From Microcoleus asticus IPMA8 (GTDB taxonomy: Bacteria > Cyanobacteriota > Cyanobacteriia > Cyanobacteriales > Microcoleaceae), in NCBI RefSeq assembly GCF_013179805.1, contig NZ_SRRZ01000012.1, positions 21,469 through 85,468 on the forward strand: DNA of 64,000 bases, written 5' to 3'. Under the pieces are notes generated by a model, which worked only from the letters and a program-made list of their open reading frames with translations, was not told the origin of the DNA and did not search any database. Both the position numbers and the translations under genes were made by a program. This document shows, piece after piece, positions 49,045-58,371 of the stretch. How positions within the stretch are numbered: the stretch's first letter is position 1; the number at the start of each line of letters is the position of its first letter.

Positions 49045-52000
49045 TCACCAAGGACTCCCAATCATCACAAAAGCCGACCAATAATAAGGATGCGACAACT
49101 TTAAATCGGCAAACCCTTGCAGCGAAGTCGGCAACTCCACCCCCTCACCCCGACTTGAACCCCGCAATCTGCCGCCCTCCAAACGCACATCTCCCCGCAA
49201 CATCGCAATTTGGGCTTGTCGCAGCGCCGCCCCCTTAATTCGCGCCGTCTTCAACTGCTGGTAAAACTCACTCATCAATCCCAAAGTACCTTCATCTGAA
49301 ACGTACCACAAACTCCCCAAAGCCGTTTGCACCCCCGCTTGCAGCGCCAACCCCCCAAAACCCAACTCCGCCTGTGCATCTCCCACCGCAGTCCGACAAG
49401 CACTTAAAACTAATAAATTCACCTGCGGATCATTCAATCTCAAATCCCGCAATTGATCGAGTCGCAATCGACTATCCCACAACTGAATAAAAGAATTATT
49501 CGGCGCCCCCGGTCGAAATTCGCCATGAGTAGCTAAGTGAATAATTCCAAAAGGCCGGCTTTCATGCGATCGCTTCAAATTCTCCAAAGTGAAACCCTCA
49601 TTCAGAAAACTAACTCCCGGCCACTCTCGGGAAATAGCCGCTATTTCAGCAGGAACAGCAGGCAAAGGATTCAACTCGGAAAATTCCGAGGCACCCATTG
49701 CTAAAACTTGAGAATTTCTGATATCGACGTAGCGACTATCTGTTAAATTAATGCTGGGCATCAGGCTGAGATTGTACTTTTCCACCAAAAATTGCTGTCC
49801 GTCGTGCAAAGCAGCAAAGGGCATACCTCTCAAACCCCGATCGACAACAAAGGAAATAGTATCGGTTTCGCACTTTTTCAAACTGTCCTCTAAAGGCGCA
49901 ATCATCCACTGATAAAGCTGTTGAGAAGATGGTAGATAACTCGTAGTACCCCGCACGCCCGGTTTAGTAATCTCATCTCTGAACTGAGTTACAACTTTCA
50001 GCAGTGCTTCCCTGTTCGCAGCAGGCACACTTTTGTGAACAACTTCACCGCAAGAAGTTATTAGCATTAAATTTAATTTTTCCGGTTGCGAGTACAGATA
50101 AATTAAGCTAGGTTTCGTGCCAGTTTCTTTCCCCACGGATGCTAACTTTTTTTGAATTTCCTCTGGGGATACCAACTCGTCGCTGATGTTGATGCCGAAA
50201 TATTCCTGGAATTCTTGGCTGAAAGATTTGTCCAGCAGAGACAAAGCTTCCGATATTTTCCCTACCTCCAAATTCCTGCCGATGTCGCCGCGAAATGCTG
50301 ACTGAATAACAGAATCTCTGATATTTGAATTGATGAAATTTCTCAGTTCTCTGGGAGATTGCATTCTTTCGGGCGGCATCCTGTCTCTCGGTTTTCCTAT
50401 ATCTCGCGATATTCTGTTTTGGTTCTGCCGCTGTTCGCGACTAAAGGGTTGGTTGGGATCGAAAAAAAACGCTCGCCCTCTATCAAATCGCGATCTATCT
50501 CTTGGTAATATTGGCGGCGAATTGGGGTTATTGGGATTATTCGGATTAGTTGGATTGTCAGGATTATTCGGATTAGTTGGATTGTCAGGATTGTTCGGAT
50601 TATTTGGATTGTCGGGATTATTTGGATTGTCGGGATTATTCGGATTGTTGGGATTAGTCGGATTGTCGGGAATGTCGGGATTAGTTGGCTGATTGGTAGT
50701 GACGATCGCACTATTGCCTTGAGTGTAAGAATTTATGAAAGATTGCCCCTGAGTAATCGTACCCAAAGCATTGCTGGCGATCGCCCCAGCAGTACCGTTA
50801 GTCGTCGCATCTCCCACCGAAAAAGCCGTCGGCGGATTGACATCGCCCCCGCCGTGGGCGATCGTAACTGTACCGGGTTGAGTGTCGCCAAGAGTCGAGA
50901 TGCTAACAGGAGTGCCGTTTTGGTCAAAAGTACCTGTCACTCGAACTAAACCCGGAGTTGCGATCTCAACATTACCGCCCGGAGCATTGATCGATGCAAC
51001 ACTGATATTATTTTCAGCGTTAAGATTTACTGTAGAAGTGCGATCGACCCTAACAACAGGATTAACATTTATTCGCCCAATTGCGATTTGGTTTCCCGCT
51101 AAAATTCCGACTCTTTCAGAAGCACTTATATTGCCAGTGCTGACAGTTCCCCTGCTGCTAGTGGCATCAACTGCAACTCCCTGCAAATCTCCTGAATTTA
51201 CATTGCCCGAAGCTGTCAAATTGGCATTTCCTGTTGTGGCGTCAGTATTGCCAATATTAATAATTCCCGAATTGCTAGTTACATTAACTCCAACTCCCCG
51301 CAAATCTCCTGAATTTACATTGCCCGAAGCTGTCATATTAACAGTATTTTCCGTTGCTGTGGCATTTCCAATATCAATAGTTCCCGAATCGCTATTTACA
51401 TTAACTCTTGTTCCTAGCAAATTCCCTGAAATTACATTGTCAGAAGCTATAACATTAATATTCCCTAGAGATGTAGTATTGCCGATCGCAATATTTCCCT
51501 CATCGCTATTGAGTTCCACTGCTCCTCCCAGCAAACTCCCTGCATTTAAGTTGCTGGTTGCTCTCAAAGCAATCGTAGCCGCCGGAGCATTAATGGAATC
51601 AACGCTAATATTAGTTTGTGCATCCAGATTTACTGTAGGAATGATGGGATTAGCGGGATTTGTGGCGACAGGATTAATAGTTATTTCCCCAGTGCTGATT
51701 TGCTCTCCTGCTAAAATTCTGACATCTCCGGTAGTAGCGATCGCACCCGTATTAACACTCCCGTTGCTGCTGCTAGCACTGACAGTCGCAGCGGTGAGAT
51801 TGCCTACCGTTAAGTCTCTAAAAGCTGTCAAATTGATATTCTCGGTTGCTGTAATATTAACAGGTGCAGTATTGGGGGAAATTGTATTGGCATCAGTCAA
51901 AACTCCCAGACCTCCAGAGTTACTGGTAATATCAACTTGAGATCCCTGCAAAGTCCCAAAATTGACATTGCCAAAAGCTCTGAGTTCGATCGCCCCGGAA

Positions 52001-53841
52001 GTCCCAGTATCGATCGACCTCGTTTCTATATTGCCCCCAAAAGTATTCAGACTAATACTGCCGTTGATATCAGCACGAGAAATGTCATTTGTCAATATAA
52101 TATTGTTGAGAGCTTGAATATTAATAGTCGAACTCGATATCAATCTGCCCCCGACTATCACTGCCCCTTCGCTGCTTTCCAGATTAATTCTACCGCCGTT
52201 AATATCTCTAGTTACGATATTTCCCAGCGCTGACAAAATCACCGGCCCGCCTGCAGAAATATTGTCAACAGAAATAAAATTGCTCGATAATAATGAATCT
52301 ATAAATATTGCATCTTCACCTAAACTCTCAGTATCAGGATTAGCAGCATTTGCTAGATTTGCCACTCCAGCCCGCAGAATTAAGGCCGGACTGCTGGTTA
52401 AAATAGCAAGATCTGGATCGTCGGGATTCACATTTTCCCTCCCCAATGCAATATCGGGACCGGTAATTGTAATATCCTCGGCAACAATGCTCCCCTTCGC
52501 CTCCACTTTCAGCGAAACACCGGTATAATCTCCAAAGAAAACATCTCCTTCCGAACTGATAATCGGGTCAAATAAACTGACAAAGTTTCCCGGCATTCCC
52601 GAGAGATTCCGCACCGAAAAATTGCCCCCCGAAACAAAGTGAGAATCCCCCGAAATAACGCCGTTGCTAACTAAACTCAAATTGCCGCCGCTTTGGAATT
52701 GCGCGGGAAGAGACAAGCCGCCGATCGCATTTTGAGTGAGAATATCAATAGTGCGATCGCCCCGAATGTCTAAATTACCCCCAGCCCGCGCCAAAAAAGG
52801 ATTCTGGGCGCTGTCTCTAACCCGCACCGCATCCCGACCCAGCAAACTCAAATCCCCCGTAGTTTGCAGCCTAGCGCCCGCTAACGTGAGATTTCCCGCA
52901 GCCCATAAATTCGCACTTCCGGCATTCAACTGCGGAAGCCCTGAAATATTAGCAGAAATCGCCACATCCCCAGAATTCACCGGCAAACCAGAACCCACAA
53001 GCCGCACAGAACCGTCATCCGCAACCGCAACACCCGACACCTGATTTTGCCCCGTACCTGTCAGCAACTGCGGCAAAGAAACAGGATTTAAAATCAGTTG
53101 AGAATTCCCCAAATTCCCGCCTGTTGCTATTTCCAAACTTAACAAATGCCCCGGTTGGCTAATGCGCAAAACCTGAGATCCCCCAACAGCAGCAACAGTA
53201 ATTTGCCCGCCCGGGGCCGACAACTGCCCCGTACTAACAACCGTACCGCCCAGTAAAGCCAAATTTTGCCCCGGAGTCACAGCTAAATTGCCAGCATTAA
53301 CAATACTTCCCGGTACCCCCGCACCAAAATAAAAACCATTTGGCGTACCAACCAAAGCGCTAAAATTATTTGTACCCGCAGCATTAAACCAATTAGAACC
53401 AAAACCGACACCAGTAGCAGTAGTTGCAGTAAAAGCCGCCGGCACATTCAAACTCGCGTTCGGGCCAAACACAATCCCCGCAGGATTAATTAGAAAAAGA
53501 TTAGAATTGCCGCCCGTGACAGTAATTAAACCGTTAATTAGCGAAGCGTCCCCGCCAGCAATTCGAGCTAATATATTTTGAATAGCCGAATTAGTCAGAA
53601 AATTAGCAATTTGACCTTCATTCAAGCCGAACTGCCCAAAACTGTGAAAAAGATTCGCCCCGTCTCCCGACAAACTGCCGCCGTTGATATCGTAGCGGTT
53701 GCCGCTGCGGGTGACAGCAGTACCCGTACCGTCAGCAGCAGGGACGATAGGCTGTGCTTGCGCGAAAGTATTAAAAATTAACAAAGAAAAAGGACAAATA
53801 AATAGCCCGACCTTTTTAATCTTTAAGTTGGCATTTTTCAT
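49045..53841 (-). CDS. secreted hemagglutinin-like (TPS domain) protein with C-terminal CHAT peptidase
   Basis: A 1598-residue protein. From ATG 53841: a signal peptide (KKVGLFICPFSLLIFNTFAQ), the filamentous-hemagglutinin N-terminal secretion domain (GANLFHSFGQFGLNEGQIAN, LINGLITVTGGNSNLFLINP), a long stretch of beta-helix-type repeats with a Gly/Asn/Ser/Thr bias, two nearly identical ASGNVNSGDLxGV copies, an Asn-Pro-rich linker of about 55 residues, and a caspase-like CHAT domain with His1439 in HLATHGEF and Cys1482 in VLSACRTAV. Two-partner secretion would carry it to the outer surface or outside. A fused protease at the end is frequent in cyanobacteria; target and activator are unknown. 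The longer frame to 54054 is not the start. Confidence 0.9.
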   Translation of the reverse strand: MKNANLKIKKVGLFICPFSLLIFNTFAQAQPIVPAADGTGTAVTRSGNRYDINGGSLSGDGANLFHSFGQFGLNEGQIANFLTNSAIQNILARIAGGDASLINGLITVTGGNSNLFLINPAGIVFGPNASLNVPAAFTATTATGVGFGSNWFNAAGTNNFSALVGTPNGFYFGAGVPGSIVNAGNLAVTPGQNLALLGGTVVSTGQLSAPGGQITVAAVGGSQVLRISQPGHLLSLEIATGGNLGNSQLILNPVSLPQLLTGTGQNQVSGVAVADDGSVRLVGSGLPVNSGDVAISANISGLPQLNAGSANLWAAGNLTLAGARLQTTGDLSLLGRDAVRVRDSAQNPFLARAGGNLDIRGDRTIDILTQNAIGGLSLPAQFQSGGNLSLVSNGVISGDSHFVSGGNFSVRNLSGMPGNFVSLFDPIISSEGDVFFGDYTGVSLKVEAKGSIVAEDITITGPDIALGRENVNPDDPDLAILTSSPALILRAGVANLANAANPDTESLGEDAIFIDSLLSSNFISVDNISAGGPVILSALGNIVTRDINGGRINLESSEGAVIVGGRLISSSTINIQALNNIILTNDISRADINGSISLNTFGGNIETRSIDTGTSGAIELRAFGNVNFGTLQGSQVDITSNSGGLGVLTDANTISPNTAPVNITATENINLTAFRDLTVGNLTAATVSASSSNGSVNTGAIATTGDVRILAGEQISTGEITINPVATNPANPIIPTVNLDAQTNISVDSINAPAATIALRATSNLNAGSLLGGAVELNSDEGNIAIGNTTSLGNINVIASDNVISGNLLGTRVNVNSDSGTIDIGNATATENTVNMTASGNVNSGDLRGVGVNVTSNSGIINIGNTDATTGNANLTASGNVNSGDLQGVAVDATSSRGTVSTGNISASERVGILAGNQIAIGRINVNPVVRVDRTSTVNLNAENNISVASINAPGGNVEIATPGLVRVTGTFDQNGTPVSISTLGDTQPGTVTIAHGGGDVNPPTAFSVGDATTNGTAGAIASNALGTITQGQSFINSYTQGNSAIVTTNQPTNPDIPDNPTNPNNPNNPDNPNNPDNPNNPNNPDNPTNPNNPDNPTNPNNPNNPNSPPILPRDRSRFDRGRAFFFDPNQPFSREQRQNQNRISRDIGKPRDRMPPERMQSPRELRNFINSNIRDSVIQSAFRGDIGRNLEVGKISEALSLLDKSFSQEFQEYFGINISDELVSPEEIQKKLASVGKETGTKPSLIYLYSQPEKLNLMLITSCGEVVHKSVPAANREALLKVVTQFRDEITKPGVRGTTSYLPSSQQLYQWMIAPLEDSLKKCETDTISFVVDRGLRGMPFAALHDGQQFLVEKYNLSLMPSINLTDSRYVDIRNSQVLAMGASEFSELNPLPAVPAEIAAISREWPGVSFLNEGFTLENLKRSHESRPFGIIHLATHGEFRPGAPNNSFIQLWDSRLRLDQLRDLRLNDPQVNLLVLSACRTAVGDAQAELGFGGLALQAGVQTALGSLWYVSDEGTLGLMSEFYQQLKTARIKGAALRQAQIAMLRGDVRLEGGRLRGSSRGEGVELPTSLQGFADLKLSHPYYWSAFVMIGSPW
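50515..50700 (-). repeat. Asn-Pro repeat linker inside the CHAT gene
   Basis: Tandem nine-base units (variants of GGATTGTCG/GGATTATTC on the plus strand) encode alternating NPN, NPD and NPT triplets. It joins the beta-helix part to the CHAT part and is likely to vary in length. Confidence 0.8.
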
Positions 53842-53922
53842 AGCAGCAAGTAAAACTATCTCAATTGCCTTAATTATCGCACTTGCAAAGAACTTACCTC
53901 TAAATGACACATTAATTCGCTC

Positions 53923-54840
53923 ATGACAATTCCCCAAATCAAAAGCTTGTACACAGACGGCGCTTGTTCCGGCAACCCGGGCCCGGGCGGCTGGGGTGCA
54001 GTAGTTTGCTTCGCCGACGGTAACTGTCACGAACTCGGAGGTGCAGACCCCCAAACCACCAACAACCGCATGGAAATGCAGGCTGCCGTCGCAGCGCTAG
54101 AATTTTTTGCCAATTCCGGTCAAACCGAACCAGTCACCGTTTACACCGACAGCGAATACGTTAAAAACGGCATCACCAAATGGATTCAAGGCTGGAAAAA
54201 TAAAGGCTGGAAAACCTCAACGGGCAAAGATGTTGTCAACCAAGACCTCTGGCACCTGCTAGACAAGCTAAATTCCCGACAAATCAAGTGGGAACACGTC
54301 CGCGGCCACTCCGGCGACTTCTACAACGACAGATGCGATGAAATCGCCCGCAGCTTCTCGCACAATCTCGCTCCCGAACTGCAACAGCAGAAACCAACAG
54401 CAGGCGAGACTCAGGCGGGCACTTTTGCCGGCGCGGCGACACCGCCCCTAGGTTCGGAAAACACAATTGTTTCGGAAGAAACGGACGCAACTGGTAACAA
54501 AACGATAGAATCCTATGTCATAACTTCTGACCTTCCGAGCTCCAACTCTACCATGATGGATTCAACTGCCGATACCCTGGAGAACTTGCCCCGCGAGGTG
54601 AGGGTTCAGGAACTCCGCAATCTGATCGAAACGTTGCACATCGCCGACGAGGTTGCGACGAAAGGCTACTTGATTACCAGTTCAGAACTGGCTGATTTGA
54701 TGGATGTAAATGCCAGCGCTGTCACCAGTCGCGGAGACAACTGGGTTTGGCGAAATTGGGTAGTTTCTCGCGTGCGGCGCGAGGGCAACCAAATTCTCTG
54801 GCAATTAGAGAGAATCGACCACGTTAGTACAACTGATTAG
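53923..54840 (+). CDS. rnhA: ribonuclease HI with C-terminal extra domain
   Basis: A 305-residue protein. Residues 1-150 are a complete RNase HI: YTDGACSGNPGPGGWGA with Asp12, NNRMEMQAAVAAL with Glu51, VYTDSEYVKNGI with Asp76, and VRGHSGDFYNDRCDEIA with the last His/Asp pair. It cleaves RNA in RNA-DNA hybrids. A spacer rich in Thr/Ser/Glu follows, then an ordered domain of about 85 residues (VRVQELRNLIETLHIADEVA, ITSSELADLMDVNASAVTSR) with the look of a winged-helix/HTH, seen in cyanobacterial proteins. It may bind nucleic acid. The gene is divergent from the CHAT gene with an 81-base spacer. Confidence 0.9.
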   Translation: MTIPQIKSLYTDGACSGNPGPGGWGAVVCFADGNCHELGGADPQTTNNRMEMQAAVAALEFFANSGQTEPVTVYTDSEYVKNGITKWIQGWKNKGWKTSTGKDVVNQDLWHLLDKLNSRQIKWEHVRGHSGDFYNDRCDEIARSFSHNLAPELQQQKPTAGETQAGTFAGAATPPLGSENTIVSEETDATGNKTIESYVITSDLPSSNSTMMDSTADTLENLPREVRVQELRNLIETLHIADEVATKGYLITSSELADLMDVNASAVTSRGDNWVWRNWVVSRVRREGNQILWQLERIDHVSTTD

Positions 54841-55076
54841 TGGTTAGTCATTAGTTATTAGTTGATTGATAACTGATGACTAATGACGGTCTCAAAGCAA
54901 GATTTGTCAAAATTCCGTATGGACACAACATTGTTGTGTCCTTTTAGTCATCAGTCATCAGTCATCAGTCGTTAGATTTGAATTGCAGGCATTCGCTCTC
55001 CTCTGTGGAAATTATCTGCCTTACATCTGCGGTTTCTCTATTAGACATTTCCCACAAATAAACTAGGAGTGCGATC
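54841..55076. other. intergenic repeats
   Basis: TTAGTCA/ATCAGTC heptads occur at 54841-54880 and 54947-54970. GGACACAACA and TGTTGTGTCC (54921-54941) form a palindrome of the same type as the one after xfp. No gene is visible. Confidence 0.5.
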
Positions 55077-56010
55077 GCTTCAATATTATCAGACTATTTT
55101 ACCTTAACTGTCATCAGTCAACTTCGGGAAGACATAGAAAAACATCCCTCAGAAACCCCGAGGCTATTGGGTCTAGACTATGACTAACTCCTAAAACTAA
55201 TTACTCAGGCTAAGAATCGGCATAACCAGCAGACAAAAAATTAACATAATTTAAAAATTCGCATCATCAAAAGCGGAGGTGGTCGCCCAACTAAACTAGA
55301 GATTGCCGATCTGATTCTCCTTACGAAGCCTATAGTTACAGCATCTTCCCACATTTCAAATGTTAAGAGTCCAATTTGGAGTCAGCGAGTCAACACCTAA
55401 TTATTTTTTTAGCAAAAAAGCAAAGTTTTTAGATAACTGTTGGGTGTTTTTTTATTATAACAGGTAAAAAAATAATTATTAATGGCAATGAGTTATGAAA
55501 ATATCAAGTTAGTTTGAGTTAATATTAGATAGAGAGATGAAGAGCAAATATAAATTTTTACAGGCTATAAAACTCAAAAAAAATACTATTTAGAGCAGCA
55601 GAAAAAACGCATTTTAAAAAATAAAAAAATTGTGAGATATTCGGGGAAAGAAAGCGTTGATATAGTAGTTGGAGAAACTGAAGCAACGACAGACATAAAA
55701 AAATGACATGAGTGAGGCGAAGAATGAAATTACGAGCAAAAATTTTAATGGCATAAAGCTTATGTTATGTTTGATGCCATGATTCCTAATTAAAAAGAAC
55801 TATAAGTTAAGATATTGCTTCGCCTAAAACAAAAAACACACACAGAATTATTGAGAAAAATAGTAGTAGAACCTCTAATTAGATAGATGATTTTTTGTTT
55901 GATTGTTAGGAGAAAAATTTTGCTAAAAATATGAGTATGAAGAGCCAGTAATTCTCCGCGTAGGTGGATTAATAAGATGGCGGATTAGTGCCATAGTTCA
56001 ATGTCCATAA
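55077..56010 (+). pseudogene. decayed IS5-family (DDE) transposase
   Basis: Shifted frames give ordered pieces of one transposase. SQLREDIEKHPSETPRLLGL then IRIIKSGGGRPTKLEIADLI (HTH domain, 55112-55308) come first, then QHLPTFQMLRVQFGVSESTP (about 55340-55400). In the catalytic half come YYLEQQKKRILKNKKIVRYS and KESVDIVVGETEATTDIKK (about 55590-55705), and the C-terminal EPVILRVGGLIRWRISAIVQ CP ends in a TAA at 56010. Several frameshifts and stops separate them. No intact inverted ends were identified. Confidence 0.75.
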
Positions 56011-56090
56011 AAATAGCTAAAAATAATAAAATGTAGGCAGTATAATTCGGGCAGTTTTTATTTAAAAATCTTTTTACCCTTATTTAAGCG

Positions 56091-56137
56091 TTGGTTTATG
56101 GCTGCCTACTCCCAAAGTGCAGGCAGCCATAAACCAA
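56091..56137. repeat. perfect 17-bp hairpin
   Basis: TTGGTTTATGGCTGCCT (56091-56107) is exactly complementary to AGGCAGCCATAAACCAA (56121-56137), with a 13-base loop. A further seven-base inverted pair, AGCCTGA/TCAGGCT, is near 56183-56219. No T-run follows either hairpin. It might be part of a structured RNA or an old mobile-element end. Confidence 0.8.
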
Positions 56138-56353
56138 GCTGGGAAAGAATTTAGGAGTTTTTGGAGATGTCTAATATAGAAAAGCCTGAGACGATCGCCC
56201 AAAGCAGTAAAGTCAGGCTCAGCGTTTAAAGGAGTTCTTAAGAGTTCAACTTGCTCTCTCTATTTTTAGCTGATTGATAGAGTGCGGTAGCGATGCCAGC
56301 CGACTAAACTTAAATTCAAACACAAACACAATCTGCATTGGAGTCAAAAGGCG

Positions 56354-57091
56354 ATGAGTGTTCATATTGGCACTTCAGGTTGGAGTTACGACCATTGGGA
56401 AGGTGTGCTTTATCCCCACCAGCTACCGCCGCGCTCTAGGCTCGATTGCTATATCCAGCACTATCAAACCGTCGAAGTTAATAGCACCTACTACCACTGG
56501 CCACCAAACACTACCTTTGCTAACTGGCGATCGCGCCTTCCCCAAGGATTTCTCATGACCGTAAAAGCGCCCCGCGGTCTAACGCACTCCAAGCGTCTTT
56601 ACTCGCCAGAAAAGTGGTTGGAACGGATGAGTGAGGGACTTCAATGCTTGGGCGATCGACTGGGTATTCTACTTGTCCAGCTTCCTCCCCAGTTCGGCTG
56701 CGACTCGGCCCGCCTAGCCTACTTTCTAGAACAGGTGCCGCGCTGGATCAAAGTAGCTGTCGAATTCCGACACCCAAGCTGGCACACGGAAGAGGTATTT
56801 TCGCTGCTGGAACGCGAAGGAGCGGCTTACTGCGTGATGAGCGGGGCCCACCTCCCGTGTATCCTCCGCGCAACGGGCTCATTCGTCTATGTGCGCCTCC
56901 ACGGCCCGGACACCAACAATCTCTACGGCGGCTCCTACTCGGATGATGATTTGCATTGGTGGGCCGATCGCATCCACGAGTGGGAAAGTCAGGGGCGAAG
57001 TGTGTTCGTCTACTTCAACAACGACGGAGAGGGAAATGCAGTTCGGAACGCTTCAAAGCTAAAAACTTTTGTGGAAAACGGTACTTCCTAA
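56354..57091 (+). CDS. DUF72 family protein
   Basis: A 245-residue TIM-barrel-type protein of the DUF72 (YecE) family: HIGTSGWSYDHWEGVLYP at the start, VEVNSTYYHWPPNTTFANWR with the conserved Asn/Tyr set, FLMTVKAPRGLTHSKRL, LVQLPPQFGCD, VAVEFRHPSWH and YVRLHGP near the end. Conserved polar residues sit at the barrel mouth as in the family, but no activity has been settled. It stands alone downstream of the dead transposase. Confidence 0.92.
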   Translation: MSVHIGTSGWSYDHWEGVLYPHQLPPRSRLDCYIQHYQTVEVNSTYYHWPPNTTFANWRSRLPQGFLMTVKAPRGLTHSKRLYSPEKWLERMSEGLQCLGDRLGILLVQLPPQFGCDSARLAYFLEQVPRWIKVAVEFRHPSWHTEEVFSLLEREGAAYCVMSGAHLPCILRATGSFVYVRLHGPDTNNLYGGSYSDDDLHWWADRIHEWESQGRSVFVYFNNDGEGNAVRNASKLKTFVENGTS

Positions 57092-57305
57092 CAAGCGAAG
57101 ATTGAGAGCGTTCCCATTCTTTTGGGCACATTCAAAAATGCTTCGCAGTTCCCTGAAGCTGAATTAGTTCGCCGACTGCGTTTTTGGTTGGTTCAATTCC
57201 CTGCACTTAGCATTTGCCAGCTCGCAAGCGTTTTGGTAGTCACTTCTACCCAACATCAAATCCCCATAGTAGCTGTCAGGGGCAACGTTTTCGCCTTGCG
57301 ATCGA

Positions 57306-57671
57306 TCACAAGCTGGCGTTGGTTGTTCTAGGTCGCAGGAATTCGACATTCAACTCTAATTTCTGTCCCAACCACAAAGAATGTAGAGTGTGGTCTGCCA
57401 GATCGTCGCCTGTTTCGGGATGGACGAGAATATCTAACCCCTCGCGATGCAGCATTAACCAAGGAACGACTTTGCCAAATTGCGAGGGTAAAAATGCAAC
57501 TTGATACATCGCTTGGGGGTGGGGGCCAATGGGTTTGTCATGCCAGCGCCCGAGCTTCACCTCAAATTGAGTCAATCCTTCGCGTACACGCGCTGCGACA
57601 TCGCGATTATCAGCGTTGAAGTAAATATGTGCGTGAAAACCAACAATTTCGATGGTGTTTTCTTTCATCAT
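57306..57671 (-). CDS. DOPA 4,5-dioxygenase-like protein
   Basis: A 121-residue protein of the DOPA 4,5-dioxygenase family: IEIVGFHAHIYFNADNRDVA with His residues of the first strand, KLGRWHDKPIGPHPQAMYQV, and VPWLMLHREGLDILVHPETG with the third metal-binding His set. The HAHIYF, PHP and HPETG histidines suggest a metal site. Plant and fungal members cleave DOPA to betalamic acid or related pigments; the bacterial substrate is unknown. The ATG at 57671 (or 57668) is chosen because the family motif begins just after it. The longer frame to 57809 has no support. Confidence 0.85.
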   Translation of the reverse strand: MMKENTIEIVGFHAHIYFNADNRDVAARVREGLTQFEVKLGRWHDKPIGPHPQAMYQVAFLPSQFGKVVPWLMLHREGLDILVHPETGDDLADHTLHSLWLGQKLELNVEFLRPRTTNASL

Positions 57672-58371
57672 TTTCAGTGGGGTATTGAGGGGACATCTGC
57701 ACAAAACGGCTGTTAATTTCAGGCTAACTTGGTGAACGCCACTTAGGAGGTGTGAGTTGCGGGCGTACAAGAGGCAGCGATGGCTCCGCCCCGGCTTACG
57801 CCTACGCACTCTTCGGGATTGGGGGGCATGGCCGGCGGGTTGGGTTATCCCAAAATCTGGGTGTTGGTGGCGATCGGCAACAAGTTTGGTAATAGATTAG
57901 TCATGGTGACAAGAGAATTCGCCAAGCTTGATACTCGCTTCCTTCCCGAACTTATGTTAACTGTGAATAAAAACTCGAACAAATTGTCTGCTTTCTTACC
58001 CATTCTAGCACTGGGCATTGTTGTAGTCCCTGCACTAGCCGGGAGAGTTGACCCAACCTCTGTTTCCTGTGACTGTTGACTGTTGGCTGTTGGCTGTTAA
58101 CTGTCAGTCGAAAAACTGAATGATGGTTGAGTGTTGACTGTTGACTCGATTTTACGCCCGACGATGAAGCGCGGATTTGATATAAGCTATGGGCGGCATC
58201 TCGCAACCTAACAACAGATTTCTAAGGAAGAACGGGAGAATCGAGCGAGCAAAAGTCAGCCGACGATTTCCTGCGTACAAATACAAAATAAATTAGCATA
58301 CTGGCGAACGATATTCAGATAACAGCAGAATTAGATAAATGTTTACAGATATCAAGGAGGAATAGCACTCA
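57672..58371. other. 700-base gap with possible small frame
   Basis: An open frame at 57954-58079 reads LTVNKNSNKLSAFLPILALG followed by IVVVPALAG, which looks like a signal peptide, but it ends in AACAGTC-type repeats (58075-58145) and has no mature part. It may be the truncated start of a secreted protein. The rest shows no gene. Confidence 0.35.

Noticed and set aside
50330..50692. Plus-strand frame of 120 codons with Gly-Leu-Phe repeats
   Set aside because: It is the reverse complement of the Asn-Pro linker codons of the CHAT gene; composition is dictated by that repeat.
50882..51940. Plus-strand frame of 352 codons within the CHAT gene
   Set aside because: Antisense to the beta-helix repeats, Pro/Leu/Thr-rich without motifs; the minus strand has signal peptide, TPS and CHAT domains.
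57122..57349. Small frames on both strands between the DUF72 and DOPA-dioxygenase-like genes
   Set aside because: They overlap the end of the dioxygenase gene and show no conserved pattern.
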